Shown piece by piece: positions 45,629 to 55,259 of a stretch of 64,000 nucleotides of DNA. Every line of letters begins with the position of its first letter. Positions within the stretch are counted from its first letter, which is position 1. Position numbers and translations under genes: made by a program. Origin of the DNA: G965232465 sp965276005 (GTDB lineage Bacteria > Pseudomonadota > Alphaproteobacteria > JAQWUY01). The stretch lies in assembly GCA_965276005.1 (NCBI GenBank), contig OZ254962.1:1860001-1924000 (forward strand). Reading direction: 5' to 3'. Under the pieces are notes generated by a model. The model was not told the DNA's origin and searched no databases. It worked only from the letters and a program-made list of their open reading frames with translations.

Positions 45629-45802
45629 ATTTCGCCAATAGTATAAATCTTGTAACCATGCGTATGTTTCGTCATCTATCTTATTGCTAACTTTTGCATA
45701 ATCCTACGCATAAAGTCAATGAAAACGATTTGCTAATAAACTTAATACAGTACGGTTTCAACGGAATTCGCAGAAAGTTAAAGTAACACGAAACAGATAA
45801 AA

Positions 45803-46471
45803 CTAAATGTCAAACTTCGGACTATCCAATGCGTCGAGAATCTCTCTCACAAATGGTATTGTAACGGTGGTTTTTTCTGATAGGGATTTGGTGTTTAGGG
45901 TTTTTACGAAACTTTGTACCGCCTCATACGAACGGTGTAGTCTTGGGATTATGTATGATACGACTTCGCTGGTTAAGAATATGTTGTAATCGTTTAGGGT
46001 TTTTAACAATATGTGGTGCAATACTATATCAGAGGGGTTTTTTAGGGATATGAGCATGGCTTGTTGTAGTCTGGATATGACATCGGGGGTTTTGAAGGGT
46101 ATTGTTTGTATGGGGTGGGTGCTGGTTAGCACACATTTTGTTTGGTTTTGTTTACATGTATTTAGGGCGTGAAACAGGGTTTGTTCGCACATGGTGTCCA
46201 CATTGTCGATGACACAATAGGTTTTGTCCTGCACATGGTTTAGGGTGGTGTTTGCCCCTTGCAGCACGGGGATACTGTGTTTTTGTGCATAAATGTGGGC
46301 TAGGTGGGTTTTGCCGGCGGCTTTTGTGCCGCACACCAGCAATGTATTATCGCCCCACAGGTGCGGTTTTAGGAGTATATCCAACGGGTTGAGAACGACG
46401 GCGGGATCGACAAAGTACGATTCGATACTGTAATCATACACAACGGCAAAATCTAGGGGGAGCTGCGTCAT
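45803..46471 (-). CDS. hdaA: DnaA-related regulatory protein (HdaA/Hda)
   Basis: 222 residues. Residues 3-8, QLPLDF, are a textbook beta-clamp binding motif, as in Hda. An AAA+ core follows: Walker A-like GTKAAGKTH (around 49), Walker B-like CVIDNVD and a lid region with sensor-type arginines (DVISRLQQA). It lacks the DNA-binding domain of DnaA. With the clamp it promotes ATP hydrolysis by DnaA and limits re-initiation. Its ATG overlaps the stop of the AI-2E permease gene (ATGA at 46471-46468). Confidence 0.88.
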   Translation of the reverse strand: MTQLPLDFAVVYDYSIESYFVDPAVVLNPLDILLKPHLWGDNTLLVCGTKAAGKTHLAHIYAQKHSIPVLQGANTTLNHVQDKTYCVIDNVDTMCEQTLFHALNTCKQNQTKCVLTSTHPIQTIPFKTPDVISRLQQAMLISLKNPSDIVLHHILLKTLNDYNIFLTSEVVSYIIPRLHRSYEAVQSFVKTLNTKSLSEKTTVTIPFVREILDALDSPKFDI

Positions 46472-47505
46472 TCCTGTCCTTTATACAGATCAGATTGTAC
46501 ATAATATTTGTATATCACCCGGGCAGAGGTGCCTATAATTGCCGCCAGTGGCACCGCCAGCAGCACGCCCAAGAACCCCATCAGCACCCCGAATACCATC
46601 AGGGCAAAAATCAGCCACACGGGATTTAAACCCACCTTATCGCCGACAATGTTTGGGGTCAGCACCATGCCCTCCAGCGTTTGGGCAACCGCATGTACCA
46701 GCCATACCCATATCACAGCGGTTACATCCGTAAACTGCACCACCGCCAGCAAAGTCGCCAAAAACACCCCCACAAACGACCCCACATACGGGATAAAACT
46801 TAACACCCCTACCAACACGCCAATAGCAACCGCATATTGCAATCCCACCAACCACAGCCCTAGCGTATACAGACTGCCTAAGGCAACCATCACAATCAAT
46901 TGCCCCCGAAAGAATGCCGACACCGTGCGATCCAGCGAAGTCAACCACTCGACCGCAAAAGCTCGATATTTTACTGGTACACAGCTGATTAAAATAGGCA
47001 TCACTCGATGTATATCTCGCAACATATAAAACAACACCACCGGCACCAATACCAGCAAAAACGCCCCGTTTAAAATATTGCTAAACTGTTTTGCCGCCAC
47101 TTGTAAAGATTTGCCTAAATACTGGTTTAACAGCCCTTGCAGCTGCGTTACAATATTGCTTATGTCGGGAATTTCTACGCCATAGCCGGCTAAAATCTGT
47201 TGTGTCCTCGATAAAGCGGTGGGCAATAATGCAATAATCTGTTGTGTTTGTTCCAATATAAGAGGCAACAGCAACGCCAAAAACCCGGCAATTAAACCCA
47301 AAAAACACAGCACCAACAATAGCGACCCCAAACCCCTTGGCACCCCGTATGTTTCCAACCCGTCGACAACAGGCGTCAACACATAGGCAATAATCGCCGA
47401 TATAATAAACGGCCACAACACGGATTGCACCGCCCCCAACATGTAAAACAGTGCCGATAGGGTTGCCAATAATAATAATAATCGTATGGTTATAATGCCT
47501 TGCAT
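46468..47505 (-). CDS. AI-2E family (PerM-like) transporter
   Basis: 345 residues from ATG at 47505, with TTGGAAA as upstream site (a TTG four codons earlier is possible). Eight hydrophobic segments. VLWPFIISAIIAYVLTPVVDGLE near the start, IPYVGSFVGVFLA and the C-terminal EGMVLTPNIVGDKVGLNPVWLIFALMVFG...LGVLLAVPLAAI are family hallmarks. Named for autoinducer-2 export but many members have other or unknown cargo. Translationally coupled to hdaA, the standard alphaproteobacterial pair. Confidence 0.9.
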   Translation of the reverse strand: MQGIITIRLLLLLATLSALFYMLGAVQSVLWPFIISAIIAYVLTPVVDGLETYGVPRGLGSLLLVLCFLGLIAGFLALLLPLILEQTQQIIALLPTALSRTQQILAGYGVEIPDISNIVTQLQGLLNQYLGKSLQVAAKQFSNILNGAFLLVLVPVVLFYMLRDIHRVMPILISCVPVKYRAFAVEWLTSLDRTVSAFFRGQLIVMVALGSLYTLGLWLVGLQYAVAIGVLVGVLSFIPYVGSFVGVFLATLLAVVQFTDVTAVIWVWLVHAVAQTLEGMVLTPNIVGDKVGLNPVWLIFALMVFGVLMGFLGVLLAVPLAAIIGTSARVIYKYYVQSDLYKGQE

Positions 47506-47547
47506 ATGTATTTCCAATGTAGCGTTATGCGTTATACAGGCACATCC

Positions 47548-48636
47548 TTATGATGTTGCCTGTGTGTGGTCGACAATCCACACGGTATCCTGTGTGTTTA
47601 TATCATACTTTTTTTGTTGTAAGAACAAATAAAAATTTTTTAATACGCCTGTGTATTGTACAGAAGCTGTAACGATGTTGCCTTGTACGCTGTACAGTTC
47701 CACCGCTTGCACCATAGGATAGGTCTGCAACCGGGTTTTTAACGCCTGCCAATCGTCGAGGGTGTTTATGGAAAATGTTATTTGAATAATTTTATTGCCT
47801 TGTTTTTCGGCTAAGGCGTGTTGTTTTTTCCACTGCAATTCTGCATCTTGGAAAAACCGCACCGCCAAATCGCCTAAAGTATTTAGGACTATGGTGTCTG
47901 TATTGGGCTGTCCCATGCGTATGGGGGTGGGGAATTTTTCTATTAAAGTATACTGAGTCCCATCTAAAATGCCGCCAATAGCCTTATACTTGAGTACAAT
48001 TCCGGTCGATTCCACATGCACGCTGGCAATCAGCACCGTATCCGCCCCGTATGACAATCCAAATCTGAGCATTTTATCCCGATTGGCAAGCACATGCCGA
48101 TCGACTTTTAGTGAATCTTGCATGCCCCTATCGGACACATACAGCGGCAACAATCCGCCTGAGGAGTCGATATTTTGCAAGGCGGTTTGCCACATATTGG
48201 TATATTCGTATATTTGCATAATCCCCTTATAGGTAAACACCGGCACAATAAGGGCGGGAAACCCTTTGTCTTCCACAAAGGCAATGCTTTTTTTGCGTAA
48301 CGATTGTTGAATCCGCAACGGGTCGAGATAAATAATAATTTCCGCCCGGTATCTGTTCGAGTGGGTTTTTTCCGATAGCACATCGATCTTTTTGATAAAC
48401 GATTCCCGTTCCGTTTGTGATACTTTACGGGCTTCGTCTGGGTCGAGTAAAATGCGTTGTATCACCTTGTGCCAAAATGTATTTTTTGCCTTTTGAAAAC
48501 CTTTATTTTTGGCATCTTGTGCGGTCGCCCCTTGTTCATTAATGACAATCACAGACGATGTATACAGGGGGCTAGCGATTGCCCCGCCCAAAAAAAGCAG
48601 CCCATATAAACATATACATACAATAAAGCGATTCAT
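47548..48636 (-). CDS. DUF2066 domain-containing secreted protein
   Basis: 362 residues with a signal peptide (to about residue 22, FLGGAIAS). The DUF2066 start TSSVIVINEQGATAQDAKNKGFQKA is clear, followed by YRAEIIIYLDPLRIQQSLRKK and a long beta-rich tail. Function of the family is unknown. It precedes the AI-2E permease gene by 42 bases. In many relatives purM lies on the other side; here the adhesin gene takes that place. Confidence 0.82.
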   Translation of the reverse strand: MNRFIVCICLYGLLFLGGAIASPLYTSSVIVINEQGATAQDAKNKGFQKAKNTFWHKVIQRILLDPDEARKVSQTERESFIKKIDVLSEKTHSNRYRAEIIIYLDPLRIQQSLRKKSIAFVEDKGFPALIVPVFTYKGIMQIYEYTNMWQTALQNIDSSGGLLPLYVSDRGMQDSLKVDRHVLANRDKMLRFGLSYGADTVLIASVHVESTGIVLKYKAIGGILDGTQYTLIEKFPTPIRMGQPNTDTIVLNTLGDLAVRFFQDAELQWKKQHALAEKQGNKIIQITFSINTLDDWQALKTRLQTYPMVQAVELYSVQGNIVTASVQYTGVLKNFYLFLQQKKYDINTQDTVWIVDHTQATS

Positions 48637-48735
48637 AGGACGGATTGTACATCATTTTTATAGCAAAAAAAAGCTATAAAAAACGCCTGCTAAAACATCG
48701 ATCGCATTCCCCCCGTCCCCGTACCATCGAGGGGA

Positions 48736-48746
48736 GGGGGGGGGGG
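48736..48746. repeat. Homopolymer tract of 11 G (plus strand)
   Basis: Eleven G at 48736-48746, preceded by GGGGA, lies 15 bases beyond the stop of the adhesin gene. It is outside any coding frame as read here, but is the longest G run in the window and prone to slippage. Confidence 0.9.
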
Positions 48747-48761
48747 CGTATATAGCGGCTA

Positions 48762-51700
48762 TTATGCCGGGGCGTCGTTTGTTTTGCCGCTATATACAAA
48801 TATGCGTCTCAAGGTTTCGTACATTTTTTCGTCCAGTTCGTACAGGGGCACCACCTTTTGTGCCTTGATGTTGTTTGCCAACAGTGCCATATCGTATGTG
48901 CGGTGTATTTGGCTTTTGTACTTGGTTTTGTATGTACCCTGTTGTGCGTTAAATACGGACGATACGGGGGTTTGTGTCGACGGTTGGTATAGTGCCTGCA
49001 TGTCGATACCGTTTAGATGGGCGTATACACCGCTGTTAAAGATGGTGTCGATGCTGCCGAGCGGGGCACCTAATGTGCCACTTGCACCGCCTGCTCCAGC
49101 ACCTGCTGCCCCTGCACCGCCGGCGGCTCCTGCTGCGGCACCGGTACCACCTGCGGTTCCCACTGCTGCTGCTCCTGCTGCCGCTGCCGCTGCGGCACCT
49201 GTTGCTAATATACCGCTGTTCATCACTGCGACAGCACCAGCACCTAACAGAGCGATACCGGCACCTGCACCGCCACCGCCGCCACCGCCGCCACTGCTAC
49301 CACTGCGCTCGGGGCTTAAGTCTGCACTACCGTCGCCAGAGCTTATGGCGTCAATATTCCCTTCCAGTCCGGTAGACATACCTTGACGAAGATCTCCATC
49401 GCCGTGTCGCAATTTATAGTTTTGGGAATTCAGCACAAACTTGCCTGTATCACCGATGAGTATGGGTTTATTCGATCCATCTTGATCATCATTATATACA
49501 AATGCCCCGTTACTTATTTTCAATGTTACGCCGCTATCACCAACCGCCAAATCCCTATCATCAAACCCTTTTCTACCGCTTCTGATAGACACAGGGGCAT
49601 ATACTTCGCCTGGTTCATAGTCTCGGTCTGTTACATCAAAGTCGTCTATTTTTAGTTGTAGAGATTTTGCCGTAATCGATGCACCTGTTGCGTCCTGATA
49701 GGCTGCACTCACACCGTATACTGTTTTGTCATTGCCATCTTTGAATACCAGAGTATTGGCGTTGCTGTAGCGTAGGGTCAGACCGGTATCTGCATCTTTT
49801 TGTTCAGCTCCGTTTTTATAAAACTTACCAGCTAACGATGCCGCATTTGTTACGAAGAATTTTTTATGTTTATCGCTGCCTGATGATGGCACGGCACCTA
49901 CTTTGAAGCTCAAGCCGCCATAGGTGTTGCTTACAAATTTCAGATTGTCTCCCGAAACAGCGGGTGCACTGCTGTTGCCGTCATACACTTTGGTTTTTAC
50001 CTTAGCGGTTACCTGCATGCCGTTACCGGGATTAGCGGTGTATATAAAGCCGTCTTGTTTATTAGACAAAACACCAGTAGCGTCCCAATTGGTACCACTG
50101 TGTGACTGGTTAAATTGGACAAACTCATAGTCGGATATGCCGCCCATAGTGTTATCATTGGGGGTTTTTGTCCACACTAGGTATCTCGCCTCTTCCTTGT
50201 TTGCTGTTTTTAAAGCACTACCGTCCGCTTGGTTGGTAAATTTGTCTGCTTTGAGTTCCAAGACAACCTCTGCGGATGATGGAGATTTAGTAGCCTCGAC
50301 TTGCCCACCGTTGCGGATAATAATTTCCGAGTCGCTATTCGCATTGGTTGTACCTGCATACGCAATGCTAACCCGTTCGCCTTTTACTTTGTAGACGGAG
50401 ATTTTGCCGGTTGCTTTCTTGTCGGCTTGGGCACCTGAAACCTGTGTACCCCTTAGCATTTTGATAACCAAATCTTTACCAGCCTGTAGAACTTTGTCGC
50501 CTGCAACGGTGATTTGTGCTTTACCAACGGCTCGTTGCGATACTGTCAATTTTCCATCACCCTTACCATCTGCACCTTTGTATCCACCTGTAACATCGGT
50601 TTCGTTATTGGCAATTATATCCAGCTTACCGCCGACTGTTATACTTTGGTTAATTATAACCGATCGCCCGGCAATCAATTGAAGATTACCACCGCCACTA
50701 GCATATATGTTCGCATCTACGGTAATATCGTTGCTAGCAACAATTTTCACGCTTGTACCATTATTTAGCTGTGTTTCTATATCCACCGAATCGTCCTGAG
50801 GGGAAGGGGGGGTAAGATCTATTAATTCCACATTTCCTTTGTCGCTTAACGAACCGGGTGCCCCAACAACCAACTTCTCGCCAGTTTTATCGAGAGCTAC
50901 GGCTCTGCCAAAATATCCACCACTACTACTGCCAGTGATTTTTTTCACGAGGGTTATTGTTGCTTTACCATTACCAGCAATACCAGAACCAGAAGCAAGA
51001 TAGCCATCAAATGTTTTCCAACCACTAATATTATACAGATACACTGCTCCCTTCTTACTACTTTCACCCCATGCTCCGACAGCTAGTCTGGATCCATCCT
51101 TATTAAGGGCGATACCACCACCGAAATTAGCATTATCAATACCACTCGCAAAAATTTCCACAGCATCACCTGATGCAGCCTTTGCTACATATTTTGGAAC
51201 TGGTAAACGGCTAGCACCATACTTAATGGAAAATAGGAATACCGCCCCCCGGTCAGAACCAGAACCATCATAGTAATGATCTCCAACGGCTAGTCTATCC
51301 CCACTTTGATCAAACGACAGTGCATCACCAAAGAAGCGTAAATCTTTAAAATGATTGGCATCTATCGCCTTTAAATCACTTACCGCAAGCCTACGATATA
51401 CCACATCATTGCTGCCTATTGTGTCGCCTTGTGTTGACAATTTACTTCCTATATATCCCCAACCTGATCCCGACTTGTGCAAACTGAATACATATACCGC
51501 ACCACCGGAACCACCTGAGTTATCGTAAGCTGACCCAACAGCTAATTTGGATCCATCACCACTCAGAGACACAGCACGACCAAATCTAGGGTCAGTAACC
51601 TGACCCCGATGAAGATCCATTGAAATGATATCGCCACCAGCATTGCCAACACCACCTTGAATCCGTTTATATCTGGTGGCAACTTTACCCGATATCGGAT

Positions 51701-53744
51701 CCGGAGCAGCAGCAAGACCAAACAGGTACACCATACCGGCATCCTGTGAACCACCTAAAGCAGCACCGACAGCTAATTTGGATCCATCGTCATTTAGTGC
51801 TACACTAAAACCAAAATATACACCATCATTTGAATCTTGATAAGATTTTAAATCCATGCTTTTATAATTTCCATCAGCTCCAGTACTCCTCACTGTACCA
51901 ATTTTAGTACCATGTTTAATGGTATGTGTATTTGTTACTGTAGCCCCCCATTTGCCACTATTGTCTGTATTCACATCATAGATATATACCGCACCTTTAT
52001 AATTATCAACATTAGTGTCACCTATAGCCATTCTCTTGCCATTACCACTCAACGCTACACTTGTACCAAATTTACCATTTGAACCCGCCGCAATCGTTTT
52101 TACCTGTGATACCGAATCGCCCCAACTTCCAGCTGCGGTTGTTTTAATGTCGACATTTTTCGGATCGAGCAAAATAACCCCATTGCCGGCTTTTACCCGG
52201 GCTAAGCCGAAACTGTCGACTTCTTTCTTACCAGATATTTCCACCGCACCGCCGCCAGTCGCACCGGTGGCATCGATAGCCGCATAGTTATTGGTGGTGT
52301 TATCCGCCCATAAAATAGCCGTGCCGCCTGTGCCGGATGCAGATGACACGACGACATTTACGCCCGAACCTAATGAAGTTTTGTTGGCACTGACAAGAGA
52401 GCTGTTATCCGACCAACGGGTTACGAATAGGTCTTGGGTTTTCTTGTCGAGTTGGCTGGTTTTTGGGTCGTAGCCGCCACCTTGAAACGCACCGCCCAGA
52501 CGGATTCGTCCTCCTTGTGTCTTACCAGATGCAGATATGGTACCAGAAAACAGACCGACCAAGCCGCCCTTGTTACTGATGTCGATATATCCGCCTTTGC
52601 CGTCCGTACTGTCGGCTTTAAAGTCGATGGATCCTAATATTTTCGACCCGCCTTTGCCGGATAGTCCGCCGATAAACGACAGAGTCCCCCCAGCGGTGCG
52701 ACCAGACACATCGAAACTGGTGCCATCGGTTAGGTCTGCACCTTGTTGTAACGATACTTTGATGGTACCGCCTGTGCCATTTTGTGCCGCCGCAGAAAAT
52801 TGACCATTGCCATCGATAGAATCCACATCGACATTTATAGTGCCGGCACTACCATACTCCGCATCAGCGGTGATTTTGCCATAAACACCCAACGAACCGC
52901 CACTAATGGATATAACCCCATCTGTGGAGGATACAGTGTTTGCAGATACCACACCGCTTATGGAAATAGATTGGCGTAAAATATCCGCCGCATCGGCAAC
53001 AGCTATGTCGATAAAGCCGCCCCGTGATTCGATAGTACCGCCTAAGTCGACAGTTGTAAGCACTTTATTGCCTTGCGAATCGGTCAACTTGTCCCATTTG
53101 TCGGTTGGTACTTCGACCCGTAAGAAGTCGTTGTTGCCAAACGACATAACGATCTTTTCACCGCCGGCAAAGCCCACTTTACCCACATGGGCACGGACAG
53201 TACCGTTACTTTTTACCGCCCCACCTAATAGGGCAACAAAACCACCATCATCGACGGCGATACTGCCCCGGTTGTCGACAACGCCGTTTTGACCGCTTTT
53301 GGTGAAGGTATAATCCCCCTTCATAAAGTCGTTGTTGTCGATGTCGAGAGTTGAGGCAACAAAATTGCCCGTATCGATACCCCCGTCTTTGGTAATCATA
53401 ATACCATTGGGGTTGATCAAGAACACGCTACCATTAGCGTTAATCTGTCCGGCAATCTCAGAAGTGAAATCACCCGTTACACGATTTAAAGTTGCCGAAT
53501 CACTAGCCGGCTGATTGAAATTCACTGTGTTGCCCTTGCCCACAGAGAAGCTGTTCCAATCGATGACCGCCTTATCGGTACTCTGGTCGATATTTAAGGT
53601 ATCGCCACTCTGAGAAATACTGGCACCGCCATCAACGACTTGACCCCCACTGGGAAGACCGCCCGCATAGGCAAAACCACCAGACAACACACCGATGGCA
53701 TACAATGAGGACGCCACCATAAACACTTTTTTACTATACTTCAT
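48762..53744 (-). CDS. TPS-type adhesin with FG-GAP insertion, complete
   Basis: 1660 residues from ATG at 53744 (TTTAGGAG upstream). Signal peptide to residue 27 (GGFAYA). TPS/haemagglutination domain about 28-165, with NIDQSTDKAVIDWNSFSVG and NPNGIMITKDGG. Beta-helix-like repeats run to VILLDPKNV (about 525). Six FG-GAP blades follow (about 540-970; RFGRAVSLSGDGSKLAVG is typical). VDIETQLNNGTSVKIVASNDI then resumes the usual adhesin pattern. A YDG-like segment (VKTKVYDGNSSAPAV) starts near 1245, a Gly/Ala-rich low-complexity linker covers about 1478-1565, and a short charged tail ends the chain. TpsB is not present nearby. Paralogue of the gene at 1-6474. Confidence 0.92.
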   Translation of the reverse strand: MKYSKKVFMVASSLYAIGVLSGGFAYAGGLPSGGQVVDGGASISQSGDTLNIDQSTDKAVIDWNSFSVGKGNTVNFNQPASDSATLNRVTGDFTSEIAGQINANGSVFLINPNGIMITKDGGIDTGNFVASTLDIDNNDFMKGDYTFTKSGQNGVVDNRGSIAVDDGGFVALLGGAVKSNGTVRAHVGKVGFAGGEKIVMSFGNNDFLRVEVPTDKWDKLTDSQGNKVLTTVDLGGTIESRGGFIDIAVADAADILRQSISISGVVSANTVSSTDGVISISGGSLGVYGKITADAEYGSAGTINVDVDSIDGNGQFSAAAQNGTGGTIKVSLQQGADLTDGTSFDVSGRTAGGTLSFIGGLSGKGGSKILGSIDFKADSTDGKGGYIDISNKGGLVGLFSGTISASGKTQGGRIRLGGAFQGGGYDPKTSQLDKKTQDLFVTRWSDNSSLVSANKTSLGSGVNVVVSSASGTGGTAILWADNTTNNYAAIDATGATGGGAVEISGKKEVDSFGLARVKAGNGVILLDPKNVDIKTTAAGSWGDSVSQVKTIAAGSNGKFGTSVALSGNGKRMAIGDTNVDNYKGAVYIYDVNTDNSGKWGATVTNTHTIKHGTKIGTVRSTGADGNYKSMDLKSYQDSNDGVYFGFSVALNDDGSKLAVGAALGGSQDAGMVYLFGLAAAPDPISGKVATRYKRIQGGVGNAGGDIISMDLHRGQVTDPRFGRAVSLSGDGSKLAVGSAYDNSGGSGGAVYVFSLHKSGSGWGYIGSKLSTQGDTIGSNDVVYRRLAVSDLKAIDANHFKDLRFFGDALSFDQSGDRLAVGDHYYDGSGSDRGAVFLFSIKYGASRLPVPKYVAKAASGDAVEIFASGIDNANFGGGIALNKDGSRLAVGAWGESSKKGAVYLYNISGWKTFDGYLASGSGIAGNGKATITLVKKITGSSSGGYFGRAVALDKTGEKLVVGAPGSLSDKGNVELIDLTPPSPQDDSVDIETQLNNGTSVKIVASNDITVDANIYASGGGNLQLIAGRSVIINQSITVGGKLDIIANNETDVTGGYKGADGKGDGKLTVSQRAVGKAQITVAGDKVLQAGKDLVIKMLRGTQVSGAQADKKATGKISVYKVKGERVSIAYAGTTNANSDSEIIIRNGGQVEATKSPSSAEVVLELKADKFTNQADGSALKTANKEEARYLVWTKTPNDNTMGGISDYEFVQFNQSHSGTNWDATGVLSNKQDGFIYTANPGNGMQVTAKVKTKVYDGNSSAPAVSGDNLKFVSNTYGGLSFKVGAVPSSGSDKHKKFFVTNAASLAGKFYKNGAEQKDADTGLTLRYSNANTLVFKDGNDKTVYGVSAAYQDATGASITAKSLQLKIDDFDVTDRDYEPGEVYAPVSIRSGRKGFDDRDLAVGDSGVTLKISNGAFVYNDDQDGSNKPILIGDTGKFVLNSQNYKLRHGDGDLRQGMSTGLEGNIDAISSGDGSADLSPERSGSSGGGGGGGGAGAGIALLGAGAVAVMNSGILATGAAAAAAAGAAAVGTAGGTGAAAGAAGGAGAAGAGAGGASGTLGAPLGSIDTIFNSGVYAHLNGIDMQALYQPSTQTPVSSVFNAQQGTYKTKYKSQIHRTYDMALLANNIKAQKVVPLYELDEKMYETLRRIFVYSGKTNDAPA

Positions 53745-53887
53745 TACACATCTCCTAAACTTGTGAATGTACTTCCAGACAAAACGCACCCTCTGCGTCC
53801 TGTATGTAATTACCAAAATAAAAACTTAATCTACATACACAACCACATACCGCAAATAACACCGTATACATACTTGCGTACCCACAC

Positions 53888-53917
53888 AGTATGCCATACC
53901 CAAATTGGGAATGTCAA
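53888..53917 (-). promoter_or_regulatory. Promoter of the complete adhesin, with palindrome in the spacer
   Basis: On the minus strand TTGACA (53917-53912), 18 bases, CATACT (53893-53888). The spacer contains CCCAA-N1-TTGGG (53899-53909), which a repressor could occupy. Leader about 137 nt. Confidence 0.6.
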
Positions 53918-53944
53918 GCAAAATTTCATAAAAAGTGCAAAAAA

Positions 53945-53980
53945 AAAAAAAACTATTTTCTATATGATATTCTATATCAT
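53945..53980 (-). terminator. Possible terminator after ndk
   Basis: A perfect ATGATAT-AGA-ATATCAT hairpin on the minus strand (53980-53964) is followed ten bases later by a run of about 14 T. The stem is AT-only and the gap is long, so termination is weakly supported. Confidence 0.4.
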
Positions 53981-54034
53981 TGTTTTTATAGGACAATATT
54001 TTCGACTTTTGTTACATCGGACACCGCTTGTGTG

Positions 54035-54457
54035 TTATCCAACCAACTCGATACCTGCGAAGAAATAGGCGATTTCTTCTGCGGCGGTATCAATGGCATC
54101 GGATCCGTGTACGGAGTTACGGCTTAAAGATTCCGCATAGGTTTTACGAATAGTGCCTTCGTCTGCTTCTTCGAAGTTTGTCGCCCCCATGATTTTACGG
54201 TATTTAACGATAGCGTCTTCGCCCTCCAGTACCTGCACCACCACAGGGGCAGAGATCATAAATTCGACCAATTCTTCAAAGAAACTGCGTTCTGAGTGGA
54301 CACTGTAAAAAGTTTCTGCTTGGGTGCGGGTCATATGGATGCGTTTTTGGGCGATAATACGAAGCCCCGCCGCCTCAATCATCGCATTGATAGCCCCACC
54401 CAAATTGCGATCGGTGGCATCGGGCTTAATAATGGAAAAAGTGCGTTGTATAGTCAT
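54035..54457 (-). CDS. ndk: Nucleoside diphosphate kinase
   Basis: 140 residues from ATG at 54457 (AAGGATA upstream), the exact family length; the open frame runs 27 codons further but without a site. MTIQRTFSIIKPDATDRNLGG is the family start, and the phospho-accepting His lies in RNSVHGSDAIDTA near residue 117. It balances NTP pools by transferring the gamma phosphate. Stands alone on the minus strand between rpmF and the adhesin. Confidence 0.96.
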   Translation of the reverse strand: MTIQRTFSIIKPDATDRNLGGAINAMIEAAGLRIIAQKRIHMTRTQAETFYSVHSERSFFEELVEFMISAPVVVQVLEGEDAIVKYRKIMGATNFEEADEGTIRKTYAESLSRNSVHGSDAIDTAAEEIAYFFAGIELVG

Positions 54458-54577
54458 AGTGGTATCCTTAATGATAAAATGTGCATGCGTGCCCCCCATA
54501 CCTGAAACATAGCATATGAACAGGCACCTTGAAAACACAAAGCAAGCTGTTACACTTGCGTATATGCGTACATACGG

Positions 54578-54751
54578 TTATACATCCAAGATTTTTTTAC
54601 CCCGGTACATCCCGGTGGATAAATCAATGTGGTGTGACCGGCGTAACTCACCGGAGTTTTTGTCTTCCACATATCCTGTTATGCTTAGGCTGTCATGGCT
54701 GCGGCGGTTGCCACGGCGATGAGGGCTTACTTTTCTTTTTGGAACTGCCAT
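54578..54751 (-). CDS. rpmF: 50S ribosomal protein L32
   Basis: 57 residues, starting MAVPKRKVSPHRRGNRRSHD and ending RGKKILDV. The basic N-terminus MAVPKRK.S..RR..RR is the L32 signature; as in many alphaproteobacteria no zinc cysteines are present. AGGAGA lies eight bases before the ATG. It binds 23S rRNA in the large subunit. plsX and fabH, frequent downstream neighbours, are not here; ndk follows after 120 bases. Confidence 0.93.
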   Translation of the reverse strand: MAVPKRKVSPHRRGNRRSHDSLSITGYVEDKNSGELRRSHHIDLSTGMYRGKKILDV

Positions 54752-54791
54752 TGGTATTCTCCTACATAATGTAACAATGGTGCTTAATACA

Positions 54792-55250
54792 CTATTTATG
54801 GGGGGGTGTCAACACCTTTTTTAGCCACTTGCCGTTTTCCTGTTGCTGGTAATAGACAAGGTTATATCCCCCATCGGCTTGCAAACTTCGCCAAATGTTG
54901 CGGGTGTTTTCGACTATTGCTGTGTCGTCGCTATCAAACACCAGATACGCACACTCTGCCCCTTGTAACCACGCCGCTTGTAGGTCGTTGACAAAAAACC
55001 GTACGGGGCGGTGAAAATCTGGGGTATCGGTGAGTTTAATCGGCGTGGTGTCGTCCGCTGCATCGCCCATATCATGTGCCAAGAACGACTCGCCGCCGCC
55101 GCCTTGCCACAACATGGCACTATACACAGCGGTTGTCCCCTGTGGCACCGTCAGCGATGGGGTCATACCCGCATCGAGTGCCTTTTGCAACAACGCAGGT
55201 AACGCCCGCTCGATAGGGGTGGATTTTAAGTTGTAAAATGATACTTGCAT
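54792..55250 (-). CDS. holC: DNA polymerase III chi subunit
   Basis: 152 residues, normal length. MQVSFYNLKSTPIERALPALLQKALDAG at the start, MLWQGGGGESFLAHDMG and the LTDTPDFHRPVRFFVNDL stretch are HolC landmarks (the latter near 75-95). It links the clamp loader to single-stranded DNA binding protein. pepA precedes it by nine bases, a pairing common in proteobacteria. Confidence 0.9.
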   Translation of the reverse strand: MQVSFYNLKSTPIERALPALLQKALDAGMTPSLTVPQGTTAVYSAMLWQGGGGESFLAHDMGDAADDTTPIKLTDTPDFHRPVRFFVNDLQAAWLQGAECAYLVFDSDDTAIVENTRNIWRSLQADGGYNLVYYQQQENGKWLKKVLTPPHK

Positions 55251-55259
55251 AGGGTGTTA

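Noticed and set aside
48650..48690. Terminator after the adhesin from the TATAGC / GCTATA hairpin
   Set aside because: Its loop is all A on the plus strand and no T run follows on the minus strand, so it does not fit a Rho-independent terminator for the minus-strand gene.
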